Source of the DNA: Paragordius varius | Lineage: Eukaryota > Nematomorpha | NCBI GenBank assembly: GCA_964247055.1 | Contig: OZ176053.1 | Location: 4,154,001 to 4,218,000, forward strand | Direction: 5' to 3' | Length of the DNA: 64,000 nucleotides | In this document: positions 1-21,905 of the stretch, piece by piece | How the letters are laid out: every line of letters starts with the position of its first letter | Position numbering within the stretch: position 1 is the stretch's first letter | Program-made: the position numbers and the translations under genes | Notes under the pieces: generated by a model | Told to the model about the DNA's origin: nothing | Databases searched by the model: none | The model's input: only the letters and a program-made list of their open reading frames with translations

Positions 1-3000
1 TTTTGACAAACAGTTACATGCATATTTAAACTTTCCAACAAATTTTTGATAATATAGGTAACCAAATACTTTGTGTATACTTCTTTTTTGCTATCATTTA
101 CATCTCGATTCATGACACTGAGAATGAGAGAGTTTATAAATTGATTTTGACAAATACATACATCAGTTGGATTAGTGTCAACTATAGAAAACTGCTCAAA
201 GCTCTTAACATAAGTTGCGATGAGACTAACAACTATTTCACAATCAAGCAACTCCATAAGTTGACCAATAAAATGTCCAATGTTGTAATTCAAATCATAT
301 ATCAAGTTCCTCGCTACTGTATTTTTTGATTTCCCATTTTTATCATTTAGCGTGGTTGGTAAATTGGGTGTATTTGTCAATCGTTGATGCAATTCCGCGG
401 AAACCATGCCAATAAGGGAAGATAAATCATCCAAGAATGGTTGCGAATACGTACATTTGTTCGGACAGTTAGAAGTGTTTATGGTCATTAAAGTGCTGCT
501 AGTTTGCGACGAATTCGTATGTTGTGATTGTGATTTGTAATGTATCATACTCTGTATGATAAGGTTAAAAAAGATGTATGAATTGTTAAGCGAATTCTCT
601 TTAACATCTCCGCTTGAAACTACCCACTGCAAAGCAATTTCTTCATGCAAAATTCGTTGTTTTACGATAACAGCCGTTCCAAACGAAGGGTGAGATTGCT
701 TATTTATTAACTGATTAAAATCATGTTTGCTTAAATCATTTTTATCGAAATCTAATTTATATCCAATGTTTGTGGTAAATTCATTTTTGTTATTGGATAA
801 ATTATTGGTACTTGATAAAGTACGTTGATTATAAATATCTTCATAATCTAGCGAAATGTTTCCCGAAAATCCTTTCTTCATTTTTCGACCCAGTGTACCA
901 TAAGTCTTGGGTATTTCATTTACAGCAGGTTGGTCAAACATTTCGGCAGCTATCAAAGGATTGCTGTGTGAAACCATTTTTGAAAAAGTTTTTTCTGGCA
1001 CCCAACTGTTAATGTAGGCATTAAGACAAGCCTCATAAAAATGTTTATTGCTAGTAAAATCACAATTTATGGGTAAGTTTTTGCTGTTGTTAGCGTTCAT
1101 TTCGGTTGTAACACTGTGAATGGTTTTACCTCTACTACCATGATTATTCCGAAGAAACTCTACCATATAAGCTAAGGATTCAAAAGCAAGAGGGGCCCAA
1201 CTTATGAGATGGTCATCGTGACTCGGCTCACATACAACATATTGACACGCAATAAAATGAACGAATTCATCCAACAATGTAAATAATACGGGATATATAT
1301 GTTCAGCGGTATCCGTTGTTAAATTTTTTAATGCCATAAGTGATTCACGAACACATAAATCAATTTTAGAGGCTAAATCACGTCTTTGATCATGACCTAG
1401 GGGTGGACTCGTGAGATAGGGGTGATGATTACCCAAAATATATTTTTGCATGAAAGCTTGAAAACATGGATGTAAAGCATTAGCATTATTGTATTGGGTT
1501 GTAAGCATATGCCTCAAATATAACATTATATTGGTGCGAGATTCGGTAGTAAATAAGGTTGAATTAACCAAAAGTTCACAATCAAAAGCGGGTTTATGGG
1601 CATCTAACCATCGAATCGATGGTAAAGCTGTATGCGGATCAATGTTAGAATAATGGTTGGGTAGTTTATCCAGGGATATGGGGAGAGAATGTGGCCCAGT
1701 TCGGAACACAAATTGTTGGTAACTTAAAAGTGGTAACCAAGTGTACCCCAGGGATGTCAATGAATGGTTATCGGGCATGAGATATTGAAACTTTCCCTGT
1801 AACATATTCAGTTTAAAAGATAATAATATGAATTATATGTGTTACAAAAAAATTATAGATATTTGGGAAATATACCAATCATAAAACTATGTAAGACAGT
1901 AAATTTGATTTTGTTTAACAAAAATTATTATATTCATATAACATTAAAATGCGCATATTATTAACCTTCCGGTATAATGTTTCGTCATTAAGTTTACCAG
2001 TCTCAGCATTGTTCAATTTGATATGATAAAAGGTGAAGAAAATATGCAAATTTTCATCGGAAAAGAGATGATGTAATGGTATATCAAATTTGATTTCATC
2101 GTAAAACTCTGGTGTCCTAAAAATCATGTAAATATTAAGGTTTCATAATTGATAAAACAATATTTGTTATATAAATTTTACATGTGCATACATGAAATAT
2201 GTTTACCTATTATGGTATAAAACTGTGGTATATATTTCACGCAACCTTTCCCCATCCCTACCCACAATGCATGGAAGTACAGAGTGTATCCCTTCACCTT
2301 TCCGCAGTTCAATTTTGACCACAATGTTACGTGCAGATGACGCATTATTAGCAGAAGAGTTAGAGTTTAAAGGCATAGAGGCGTTAGTATTTCCTGTCAA
2401 TGTTTCATTCATAACGCGATGACAATTTGTGTCATTTAAAGTATTGTTAATCGTGGTTGTATTAGTTCCTCCAGATAAAACGTTCTGAGTTTGCTGTTGT
2501 TGCTGTAAATTTTTACCGTAATTGGCAAAATTAACTTTCTTCGGGTATAAATAAAGTGTCAACGAGGATGATGGTGATGAAATACAGTTTGGATGAAGTT
2601 TTTTAGGGGCTAATTCTTGAGGCAAATCAATCGATAACGGTTTAGTTACTCCATTATCAATATCATTATTAAAAGTTGATATATTAGCAGCATTTAGTGT
2701 TGTAGCGTATTTAGATGTCAAATCTAAACAAGCGCTAGTGGTTTGGGCTGAAATATCAATGGACATATTTATGGGGATACAATTTCGGGCAAATCCAGTC
2801 CCTTTTTTGATGGCCGATATAATGGACGCCGTGGTACCAATCGAATCTCCACCTACCTCATTAATTGGTGATTTAGTTTCCAAAATGTGTTTTATTAGAT
2901 CATCATCACTAATTTTTTCCGAATCCTAGATAAAAAATTATGTGGTATATACCATTTATATAATGGGTTTAGAAAAATTATGTAGGTATAAATATATTTT

Positions 3001-6000
3001 ATGCGCATGATTTTAGGATATCAACTATACATATATAAGTTTGTTCTATAATCAATAATGTCCTCAAAATTTTACTTATAACTAGCTCATTAATTTTTAT
3101 ACAATATAATCTAATATTTATTTCTAAATGGAATAGTTTCCATTGTATTCATGCAAAAAATATACCTGTCTAACCACTTTATCGACTGTAAACGTGAATG
3201 GCTTAAATTTAGGCCACGGGCTTACTGTAGGCTTTTGCAAAGTTGCCTTATTATTTTCCCTATCTGATTCCAAAAGCGTTTGACATAGTGCACAAGGCAT
3301 TTCAAAGCCTAGTTTATCATTGTTTTCAATCCTTCTTTTGGTAATTTTATTATTGTTGTATGGCATATCGTTAGATTGATTACTAGTGTTTGTGTTTGTT
3401 GTACAAATTGATACATTATCTTCCCAACTTTTGATATTAGTGGTTAGAGAAATACTTTGATGTGCAGATATAGATGGAGTTGAAGTATTTATAAAATCAT
3501 CTTCAAACGTGGGTATATAAGTCATACCAGTAGAGGAACATATACTACTATCGTAAGAATGAGTGGAATTCCTTGATAAACTAAAATACAATATATACAT
3601 AATGTTAGATTCCATTAAAAAAATGTGGATATCTTGAAAATAACTATAATTTAATATCTGTTAAATAAAAAATTATAAATATTGATTTATAATTAGCATA
3701 CTAATATGTGGACGGTAAGTATCATTATCAATGCAATTTTTCTTTATAGGCAAAATTTTTATGAATTAAGATTAAATTGGTTAACAGTTTTATTATTGCA
3801 CAATTACATCTTTACTGAAGATAGCTCAACACATAAAACCTAAAAGAGTTAAGCATAATAAAAAATTTGTATGAAAAAAATAATATTTAAAATACAAAGT
3901 ACTATTTGACATAAGCCGTATCGATTCAAATTTAACTTAATAAATTAATTATTATGGTAAAACTCTCATCATTTTATGTGATTAGAATAATAATACTAAA
4001 CAACAACCAAGAAAATATTATAATTGTAATTATATTTAGCATTGTCAAATTTACAGTAATATTAACCTTTTGGAACTTATCTGATGGCATTTCAATGTCC
4101 CAGTGTTGCGCAATTCAACGGTTTTTTCATCAGCATAAGCATTCTGGGGGGTGTTAGCACATGCAGAACTACTACTGTAGTAATTATTATTATCTTCCGA
4201 GATCATAGATTGAGTTTTGTCTCTAACTTGCAATCCATCATTTTCATTTAAATTATTATTGTTTGATGTTCCGTGCAATGAAGAATAATTTGCGGAATTT
4301 CGTAGTAATGGGACGCTATGAACTTTATCTAAATAAAAATATGAGCTTATGATGGTAGTCTTAGAAATATAATATAAATAACCCTTTTTGTGAATATTTT
4401 TTAATAGAGGTTATTTTTAATTACAATTAAAATTAAATTATTAAAACATTGGAATTTTTTAATTAAAATATTTAAAAAATTTACCTGTAAGCCAATTACT
4501 TCAGAAATATACCGTGAGAAATTGTAAAATACCATAAACAAAAACCACATAAATATAGCTGATTAAATATAAAAGCTTGGCCTTAGTAAAAATTAAAATA
4601 GATAGATATAGTTTTCCTCTTTAACCCGCTTGCAATTTGTCACGAAACAGTTTACGGTTTTATAACAGATTACAAGTTTTTAAACCCCCCTTAATAAGAA
4701 AAAAACAACAAGATTTTAGTTATGCATGCTTACATAGTAAAACACAGGCACCAATCGATCAAATTTCCCTATATAATTAAACATTTGAAGTAACCAACGT
4801 TATCTACTTTGAGTACAAAAACATTCCGACTATTAAACAACAATAGTGCATCATTGCAAAGGGCATCTCTTAAATCAGAAAAGGTTGACAAAGATCATAG
4901 ACACCATTGGCAATCCATATTAACACATGAGAAAAACGATTTTTGGGTGAAGAAAATCAAAAGTATTGACTTAACTTCAGCAGGAAAGTGATCAAATCAC
5001 AAAATTTGTACAAGCAAAAGATTGAAATCATATAGCGAATGTGGTAAACATGGTCAGGAAAATACAAAACTAAATGGTTATATGCACACATTGGCATTTG
5101 ACAAACTTTTATTTTTAAATGAAAGATTCTACAAGAGATTATTGCGCATTCCTTTGTAGAGCAAGGCTCAGATGAATGATATACAAAGTAATACACTCAA
5201 CTTTATAAACAAATACTAGCATTTAAATTTGAGATTAGATAAAGTCGTCGTTGAGACAAAAAACTTAAATTATTCAATGGATAATATTGTTATAATTCAG
5301 CTATAATTGAATGAATTCATTAAGTAAATTTTCGATTACAACAAGTAATCTTTGTTAAAGGGAAAAATAAAATTAAAATACCATAGTTTGAAAATTGGTA
5401 CTGTCCTTTATCAATATATAAGGCATCTAACTATTTTTTAAGAAACGTAAACATCGTATAAAATAGCTGTAATGTTAAATAGTAAAATTAGAAATCCACC
5501 GCTAAAATATAATTTCACTGTATTTTTTAGAAAATCGATCATATTTCGGTTGTGCCGCTGTGTTAAACAATAAATTTAACTTTTTTTAAAAATTCATACC
5601 TTTAACCTTAATTGAAAAAGTATGATTTTCATTCGATTTGAATTCCATTTCGTTACCACTGTTATTTGCTTTGATAATTTGATAAACATTAAGTGCTGTC
5701 CAGGCAAATGGCATACGATATGCAGAAGTAGCATAATTTAACAAGTTATTTCGTAATTTTTCCTTAATCTATATAAATAAATTGACATAATATAACTTTA
5801 TGATCTATATTTAATTTGGTGTAAGGATCGGATATTTCTGAAATTTCACCCTTTTGTAAAGCTTTTTCGAATCTAATTACAAGATAAATTGATTTGGTAG
5901 GAAAGGTTATGTTAAATTTGCAGTTATGTTTTGTATTAACACCATCTCTCAGATCAAAGTAATAGTTTTCAGATATCTGACATTATTTATAAAAAACATA

Positions 6001-6350
6001 CTTTTTGTTTATTACAAACATCATACAGTGATATAATTGCATAAAAGTTTTCAATATGCATATTAAAAAAGCTTCCACTAAAACCCAAATTTAAAACATA
6101 GGAAAAATGTCGATAATCATAATTTAAATCACATTGGTCCTATAGTTATAATTAAAAATACTTTTGTCATAATATTTTGCAATTTAATTGGATTTTTATG
6201 TTCGCCGTACTTTTCATCGTTACTACCTTTATAGGATAATAATATATTGTGATGTTGGTCAAAAACTCCTTCTAAAATTTGATCAGGGGCAATATCCAAC
6301 AGCATTTGTTTTACCGATGTGTGTAGGCAGCAAACACCAGCAGCTGATCG
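1..6350 (-). CDS. DOCK6/7/8: DOCK6/7/8-family (DOCK-C) guanine exchange factor, middle part
   Basis: Partial gene; nine exons are visible: 6162-about 6350, 6002-6139, 5797-5976, 5600-5768, 4067-4328, 3166-3580, 2207-2925, 1966-2116 and 1796 to the window edge. Splice phases agree at every junction. Family members are Rac/Cdc42 exchange factors that bind phosphoinositides through DHR-1 and exchange nucleotide through DHR-2. Recognised blocks run in the DOCK7 order: ISENYYFDL, YLVIRFEKALQKGEI, YRMPFAWTAL, KISDDDL, LYPKKVNFANY (start of DHR-1), ARNIVVKIEL, YHNRTPEFYDEIKF, FFTFYHIKL, GYTWLPLL, and later ILHEEIALQWVVSSGDVKEN. DHR-2 lies outside the window. Compared with vertebrate proteins it carries Gln/Asn-rich insertions in DHR-1 (around 2270-2500). 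Three introns are only 22, 25 and 28 nt. The 5' limit near 6350 is approximate. Exons for roughly the first 150-250 residues were not found. Confidence 0.9.
4329..5599. other. DOCK intron, mostly featureless
   Basis: AT-rich intron of 1.27 kb. A less AT-rich patch at 4770-4991 holds a plus-strand open frame of about 65 codons that ends at 4991 and contains KVDKDHRHHWQSIL. I do not recognise it. It could be an element fragment or chance. Confidence 0.4.
5769..5796 (-). other. 28-nt intron in the DOCK gene
   Basis: Minus-strand GTTATA...TATATAG, phase 0. It joins ISDPYTKLNIDHK to IKEKLRNN...YRMPFAW, as in DOCK7 (EPYM...KEKL...YRMPFAW). The length is not a multiple of three and read-through meets a stop. 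Confidence 0.82.
5977..6001 (-). other. 25-nt intron in the DOCK gene
   Basis: Minus-strand GTATG...TGTCAG, phase 0. The upstream frame hits a stop inside this stretch. Removing it joins SLYDVCNKQK to ISENYYFDLRDG, matching the continuous DOCK7 block ALYDVKEKKKISENFYFDL. Confidence 0.88.
6140..6161 (-). other. 22-nt intron in the DOCK gene
   Basis: Minus-strand GTATTT...ACTATAG, phase 0. It joins ...QNIMTK to DQCDLNYDYRHF. The upstream exon is the weakest-supported one, although its LLDIAPDQI resembles the DOCK7 LLDRTPNEEI region. Confidence 0.6.
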
Positions 6351-6403
6351 TTGTTACTTGCTTTCTTGCGGTTTTTCATATAATAATGAGAAATATGCAT
6401 GCA

Positions 6404-9400
6404 TTGGGTGACCAGATTTTTTGAGGATAAAGCGGGATAAATCTGAGAAAGGGAGGGGGGCATGGGGGGCGAAAGTTTAACCAAAAGTTTTTATACAAAA
6501 AATTTATTGTAATATTTATTTTTTTTAAAACAAATATATTATAAATATAAAAAAATATTTTATTCCTTGGTCTCAGATTATTCGTACCTTATTCAATATC
6601 TTTAGATGGGCACGAACAAAGGCAAGCGATTGTATGCAATGTCATTTCACCACATTTTTCTGAAATAGAAAAACATTTGCAGAAAATAAATTTAATATCG
6701 CTATATTCTAATGCACACAATATTTTCCCACTCTCATTCTCTACCCAGTGATGACATAAATTTTACTTCAATAATGAATATTCTGGAAAAAATAATTAAA
6801 AAGACAAAATCATCGCAAAGTGCGCTGGTTGGAAATGCAAGGTGCGGCACAAAAAAATTTTAATAAAATAGCGAATAATCTTAATCAAAACATTATTGGC
6901 GGATACACAACGCTGTTTCACAGCAGCTGATTTGTTATCCCTGGATGTGGAAAATGTAGTTGTTAAAATGCTTGGATATTGTAGAACTCGTCGGTTAATT
7001 CTTTTGCCAGCTATTAAAAAAATTTAAAAATGTATGATCACCTAAAATCCTATTTTTTTATCACAGGACAAATCTAAAATTCCAAGTCAAGATAGGTTTG
7101 AAAATAACTTAATACCATTCTTTAATAACAAAATTTTAAATCATCCATAAAAACAAGGCTCAGGGAATAGGCAGGATATAAAAATGTTTTATACAAACTG
7201 AAAAGATTATTTGGAAGACGGTGCAATTTAATGACACTTTTTTCTGAATAACATTATTAAATAAATATATTGATAATGAAAAATTAAATTATGGACAATG
7301 AAAAAACTACAGAAGAATAGAAATGGTTTAAAATAATCATTTTTAAACAAACTATATTCCATACAATATTTAAAAATCGTAGAATTTTCATTATCTTTAC
7401 CTGGAACTACTGCCATTGAACGCGTTTTTCCGTAAATCAAGTGTGGACACGGAAAAATCAAATTTAAATGTTGAAACTTTAAAAGCCATTTTATGTGTTC
7501 AAATATAATTTGACAAATTATTATGAGGACTTATACAATATTTTAAGTAATTTTTTTTATTTTACACAAAAACTTTATAAATATAAGAATATTTTATTCT
7601 TTGGTATATTTTTTATTTGAATGAATGCGTTTTAGCAGATTGTCATCATTTTTTAAATATTGTAGAAGTCTTCACAAAAATTTGTCAAATTATATTTGAC
7701 AAATAAAATGGCCAAAATTTTACCATAAAAATGTGACTTTTCCTATGTCCACACCTGATTTACTGTGAAAGAAAACGCGCTCATTAGCAGCGTTGGTTCC
7801 AGGTAAAGATAGTGCGAAAACCACAGTTTTTAACATATTAATATGGAACATAGTTTGTTTCAAAATGAGAAATATTTCTAACCATTTCTGTTCTACTGTA
7901 TTTTTTCGTGTTGTCCATAATTTAAGTTTTTCATTGTTAATATATTTTTTAAATAATGAAGATAATTGAAAGATTACTTTTTGGGAATTTTTGGGAGATG
8001 CAGATGTAATCAAATGATTTTTGAACATCGCACCAATTTAATTCTGGTTTTAATGTTATCCAATAAAAATGACCAAGTTCATTGAATTGCACCGTCCAGT
8101 CCCCCAAATCTTTACAGTTTGAATAAAACATTTGTTTTTCCAAAAAATTATTTTCTAACCCTTCTTGACATTGGAATTTTAGGTTACTAACTTCATTGGC
8201 TACTTCGATTGCCGAAATTTTGTCACCTTCTATCAATTTAATAACATTTTGAAAGAGAGAGGCTTGATTATGTAGGAACTAACCATATTTTTAAAGAATC
8301 ACTTTCAAAAAACTTTTCCAAAGTTGTAGGCCATTTGTCCTGTGATTAAAAAGAATTTTAATGGATCCTACATCTTTAAAATTCTTTCGATAGCTGGCAG
8401 AAGAGCTAACCAACGAGTTTTAAAATATCTAATTTTTGATATTAAACTTCTGCATTTTCACAGAATTCCTTAAGCGTTTCAACGCGTACCGTGTATATAG
8501 AAAAATAGGAATATATTTTAACAACTACATTTCCCACATCTAGGGGTAACAAAGCAGCAGCTGTTTGAATAGCGTTTTTATTATATGCGCTGCACACCAA
8601 ACGCCAATAATGTTTTGATTAAGATTATCTGCTAATTTAGGAAAAATAATCTTTTCCTCTCCTTGCTTTTTCACCGAAGTTCGTATTGGTGTTGTCAGCG
8701 CAATATGCGATAATTTTGTCTTTTATATTATTTTTTTTAGAATATTCATTAGTGAAGTAAAAATTATGCACCAGGTAGCGAAATAAAATCTAAAATTTTA
8801 ATGATTACTCCGGTTTCTGGATCAAAATATCTTATTAAAGCGGGAAATAATTTTGTTTCCTTGTGATTTTATGCATCAGAGTATAGCGATATGAAATTAA
8901 TTTTCAGCAAATCTTTTTGTATTTCAGAACATGTGGCAAAAGGACATTGCATACAATGAGATCTAAAGGAATGATTGCCATTAATGGCGTGAAAAAATAA
9001 AACGCCTTCGGCTGGTGCCAAATTCTTTTCTTCCTCTCCACAAGTGTTTTTCAATAAAGATCGCTCATTTTGTAAGATGATGCCGCCACATCTAAACATT
9101 TTTTATGTTTCTGTGTTTCCATATGCTTTAAAATATCATGCTTGCCGCCATGTGTTAGGGTGAATTCCCCCTCGCATAAAGAAGAATTAACAAATAATTG
9201 AATATTCGTTTTTTTGATAAAAGGAAATTGTTTCATTAATTCATCGTTGAATTTAAACCTCTTTTGGTACTCATATCTTGAAACTAATATTAGTATTACC
9301 TTAATTTTCTGGAGTAAACGTATAAGCTCCCGATTTGTGGTATTAATTTGTCTTTTTGATAATGTTGGCAGGTAATATAACTAAAATATTAGTATAAAAA

Positions 9401-9739
9401 TTTTATACCTTAATTTTCTGGAGTAAACGTATAAGCTACCGTTTTGTGGTATTAATTTGTCTTTTTATAATTGGCAGTAAGAGTAGGAAGCAAAGTCCAT
9501 AGTCATATGATATATTCGAAAAAATAAATTTTAATTGAAAAATAAAAAATTTTAATTTAAAATTGATATATATTTTAAAGATAACTAATAATGAAAAATT
9601 TAAACGGATAAAAAAATTTTTTATAAAAAATTTAAATGTATTTAAAAATTTTTTTTATATAATTGTGAAAAGCGAGAATTTCGAAAACGTAGCGGGACGC
9701 GGGACAAAGTGTGAAAAAGCGGGACGTCTAGTCACCCTA
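6404..9739. mobile_element. Two hAT transposons joined tail to tail between one pair of inverted ends
   Basis: The outer ends match in inverted orientation: left TTGGGTGACCAGA at 6404, and TAGGGTGACTAGA read inward from 9739. Stretches of the left half (6630-6720, 6930-7080, 7240-7500) recur as reverse complement in the right half (8870-8960, 8380-8560, 7690-8010). The right, minus-strand copy is fuller. It has a BED-like finger region (GGKHDILKHMETQKHKKC, 9051-9236) and a hAT dimerisation tail (FALSLPGTNAANERVF, 7720-8028). The left, plus-strand copy lacks the finger end but keeps the tail (about 7380-7460). Frames are broken by stops and shifts in both copies, so neither makes a transposase. 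A 60-bp stretch near 6510-6575 recurs directly at 7545-7606. No clear target duplication was seen. Confidence 0.8.
9296..9485. repeat. Two tandem copies of a ~75-bp unit, ~110-bp period
   Basis: The unit with TTAATTTTCTGGAGTAAACG and GTGGTATTAATTTGTCTTTT occurs at 9297-9372 and again at 9406-9478 with few differences. It lies inside the 5' part of the minus-strand hAT copy, so it is probably element leader sequence. Confidence 0.75.
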
Positions 9740-10080
9740 ACCATTATATACGTTTATACGTGTTGTATTCGCCATTTAAATTAAAAAGATGGCCTGAAAT
9801 TCGAGATGAGAATTTTTTGAAATTTTGATGTTTTTTAAAAAATAGCGTAAAAGGCTAAAGAGATTTGATCCAAATATTAATATATTTTTAAAATATTTTC
9901 AAATGGCCATGGGGTATAAAATTAACCCCAAAAGGTCATGAAGTCTTAAAGGTTGGTTTGCTTTAAAATTTGGTAAATTTTTGTAAAATACAACATAAAT
10001 TTTAAGACGAACCAATATTTAATTCTGAGGTGATAGAGCATCATCGAATTATATAGGCAAAATCTTTTTACAATATCTAT

Positions 10081-10953
10081 CAGGGGTTTTTAAACTATGG
10101 GTCGCGACCCCATTTGGGGTCGCGAGTGATAAAAATACAATTTAACAAAAAATGTTTTTTAACTTGTAAAATTGTTATAAAAAAATAACAATTATCGTAT
10201 ATATATATATCATCTGGTTCCGAAAAACTGTTTATACCAGCATTTCTCTTCCGAACATAGGTATTTCACTGTTTTAATGAGGGAAGAAAAGATTGTCTTT
10301 GGAAACGTCTTTTGTGAAAAAACAATTATATTCTTCTAGTTTTAATTTGTCAGTGCCCTCTGTAACAAGATTTTAATTTTCTTTTTATTCGGTAATTAAT
10401 AATCAAATATAATCTGCAATATGTTATTTTTATATATTTATTGTATTTTAGGATAAAAATAATTTATTTAACTGGCTGGTGGTAGATCTAACAATATACG
10501 AGTATATTGTGGAAAAAATATTAAACTGACTAATTCGGAAAAAGATGCAGTTATTCACAATCATACAATGGCTAAATAATAAAAAATGTTTATATAGTTC
10601 TTTGAAATAACACTTAGAAATTTTGTTGATAATATTTATCAGGATTATTTCGGTTTTAAGAAATTGACAAAAACAAATCTACATTTTCTTTAAATTTCTA
10701 TAACATCTTCTGATTCATAGTAAATATATACAATATATTATAATCGGAATATTTGTGCAAATTTCAATTTATGATTTTTTATGTTTCAAAATGAATTCTA
10801 AATTTATATAGTTTCATATGCATATGTATATTGTTTCTTAATAAATATATCATCAAAAAATATTAATTTATCTTTCTTTTATATTTATTGGGGTCGCTAA
10901 GAAATTTGCGATCATAAATGGGGTCGCGACACACAAAAGTTTAAGAAGCCCTG
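10081..10953. mobile_element. Non-autonomous hAT element (MITE-like, 873 bp)
   Basis: Left end CAGGGGTTTTTAAACT followed by GGGTCGCGACCCC. The right end, read inward, is CAGGGCTTCTTAAACTT with GTCGCGACCCC next to it. This CAGGGGTTTT/GGTCGCGACCC pattern is classic for hAT elements. The right flank ATCTAGAT fits the hAT target preference; the left flank ATATCTAT is only a partial match. No coding frame inside. It interrupts an older repeat. Confidence 0.85.
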
Positions 10954-11836
10954 ATCTAGATTGTTATCATGCTTCAATAAATATTTGCTAAAAATTAAAT
11001 TTTAAAACAAAGTATGCATTCTTTGAAAAATATTTTTTGTGATGCCACAAGGTTATCATGTATTAAAAATTCTTTGTTCGGCATTTTTGCGATTAGCCCA
11101 TTTTGTAGGAGCGAAAAACAAATTTCGGAGCCCATACCTAAAAATTAAAATATTGTTTTTCTTTTATAGGTAGTTTATAATATATTTTAAGGATATTTTT
11201 GGAAGCAGATAGTCACCAAAAAATATTACTTAACAAAATTAAGTAAATTTTATTTTCTGATTGGGGCAGTTACCATAGGGTAAATAAGTAAGGGCACAAT
11301 TAAAAGCATGATAATCCTGATATTTTCCTATCAGAATATGTATTGGACGCAGCGTTATACAAAAACTAACTAAATCAATGCTATTTGAGGGGATGGATGC
11401 CATCAGCGATATTAAGTGCTAATTATAGGTAAAAATTGATGTTGGTGATTTTATTTAAAAGGCAATTTTTTTATTTAACATAAATATATTTGAAAATTTT
11501 TTATCGATAGGAATTTAAAATCTAAAAGCTAAGTCCCAAAAAAAGTTGTATGCAAAAAAATACCAAGTGTCGGCGTTGCGATATTCTTTTTAATTAATTC
11601 TTAAAATACAAAATAGATAAAAAATATTATTATGGATAATATGATTTTAGTTGTGTGGTTATGTTACGACTTCAACAAAAATGTTTTTAAAAGCTAAGTA
11701 TAAGAATACTTTTTTAGATGAACTGTAAAATCAGCTTAGAATGTTTATACCATGACCAAAACAACTTTTTTAGTGTTTAAGCCTTTTATTATCATGTCCA
11801 TTATACTGAGAGTCTTGGATCAAATGATATTTAATA

Positions 11837-12098
11837 TAGTGGTTCGCAAAAGGGGGAAATTACCCCCAAGGGGGGGGGGGGGGCACAGAAAAATCTAGCG
11901 GGGAAGGGGCAAAAATTTTGAATTCAATTAAAATGTACAATAAAAGGTTATCAGGTGAAAGGATCTCATTGATTATGATTTTTATTATATTAAGAAAAAT
12001 TTGGCATTTTTCTTAGTTTTTTCAGAAGAAATGGTAGGGAGGTGCAACAATTTTTTTTTAATTTGGTGGGGCGTGAACAAAAAAGGTTGGAAACACTG
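11837..12098. mobile_element. Short hAT MITE (262 bp)
   Basis: Left end TAGTGGTTCGCAAA; the right end read inward is CAGTGTTTCCAACC, typical of hAT MITEs. Flanking 8-mers ATTTAATA and ATACAATA match at 6 of 8 bases, consistent with an aged target duplication. A run of about 14 G lies near the left end. Confidence 0.75.
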
Positions 12099-12818
12099 AT
12101 ACAATATATATACCTGTATTTTTTAACGCAACATTTTGGCGGAGAATGTAAGGCAGTTTAATTTAGTTAGAGCGATTCAATCAATAAACTGTCGGAAAAA
12201 ACAATTTTAACATATGGACTAGAAAAAATAAAACGTCATTAATTAATTATAGGATTTATTTAATATGATATGAATGAATATTAGAGCATTGCAAATATAA
12301 TACAGCAAATGCCGAATTCTACAATCGCAAGTAATATGTATTGCAATCACACAAGACTGTACTATATTGTTAGGTAAAAAAATTAAATTGCATTTGGATG
12401 GGCTAAAGCTAAAAAACAATGGTTTAATAGTATAAATATAATTGGAAAATATTAAAATTTATTTTAAAAAAAGTGTGAAAAATATTGCACCAAAAAAATA
12501 ATTATTAATTCGACATTCACTACATTAAAAAACAACTGAAGGATATTTAACCTTTTATCTTATTTTTTAAAGTATTTATACGCATTCATTTTCTGACATA
12601 TCAAAAATGATTATTTGTTTTGTTAATAATGATATTATGGGACTGAGAAAATACAGATTACACTAAATGCAAGAGTGTAAAAATATATTCTAGATAAAAT
12701 TTTAATAAATTGTGGTTGCGAAAGGGTCTACCATATGTTGGTTAAGATTTAAGTGTTATGTAATGAGAAGAAAAAATGGAACACATAAAAGAGTGTTTAA
12801 AGAAAGGCATAAAAAACC

Positions 12819-21905
<9,087 letters not shown>

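Larger units (their letters stand above)
9740..12818. other. Gene-poor stretch between DOCK exons and the CMIP 3' end
   Basis: No coding exon was recognised. It holds an old interspersed repeat (about 9990-11345, split by a MITE), a second MITE (11837-12098) and AT-rich sequence, part of which should be the CMIP 3' UTR. A hairpin of type GGGGTA...TTAACCCC at about 9907-9930 resembles the terminal hairpins of the repeat at 23227. Confidence 0.6.

Noticed and set aside
6188-6424. 78-codon plus-strand open frame next to the hAT block
   Set aside because: It is the reverse strand of the DOCK exon at 6162-6350 plus the hAT left terminus.
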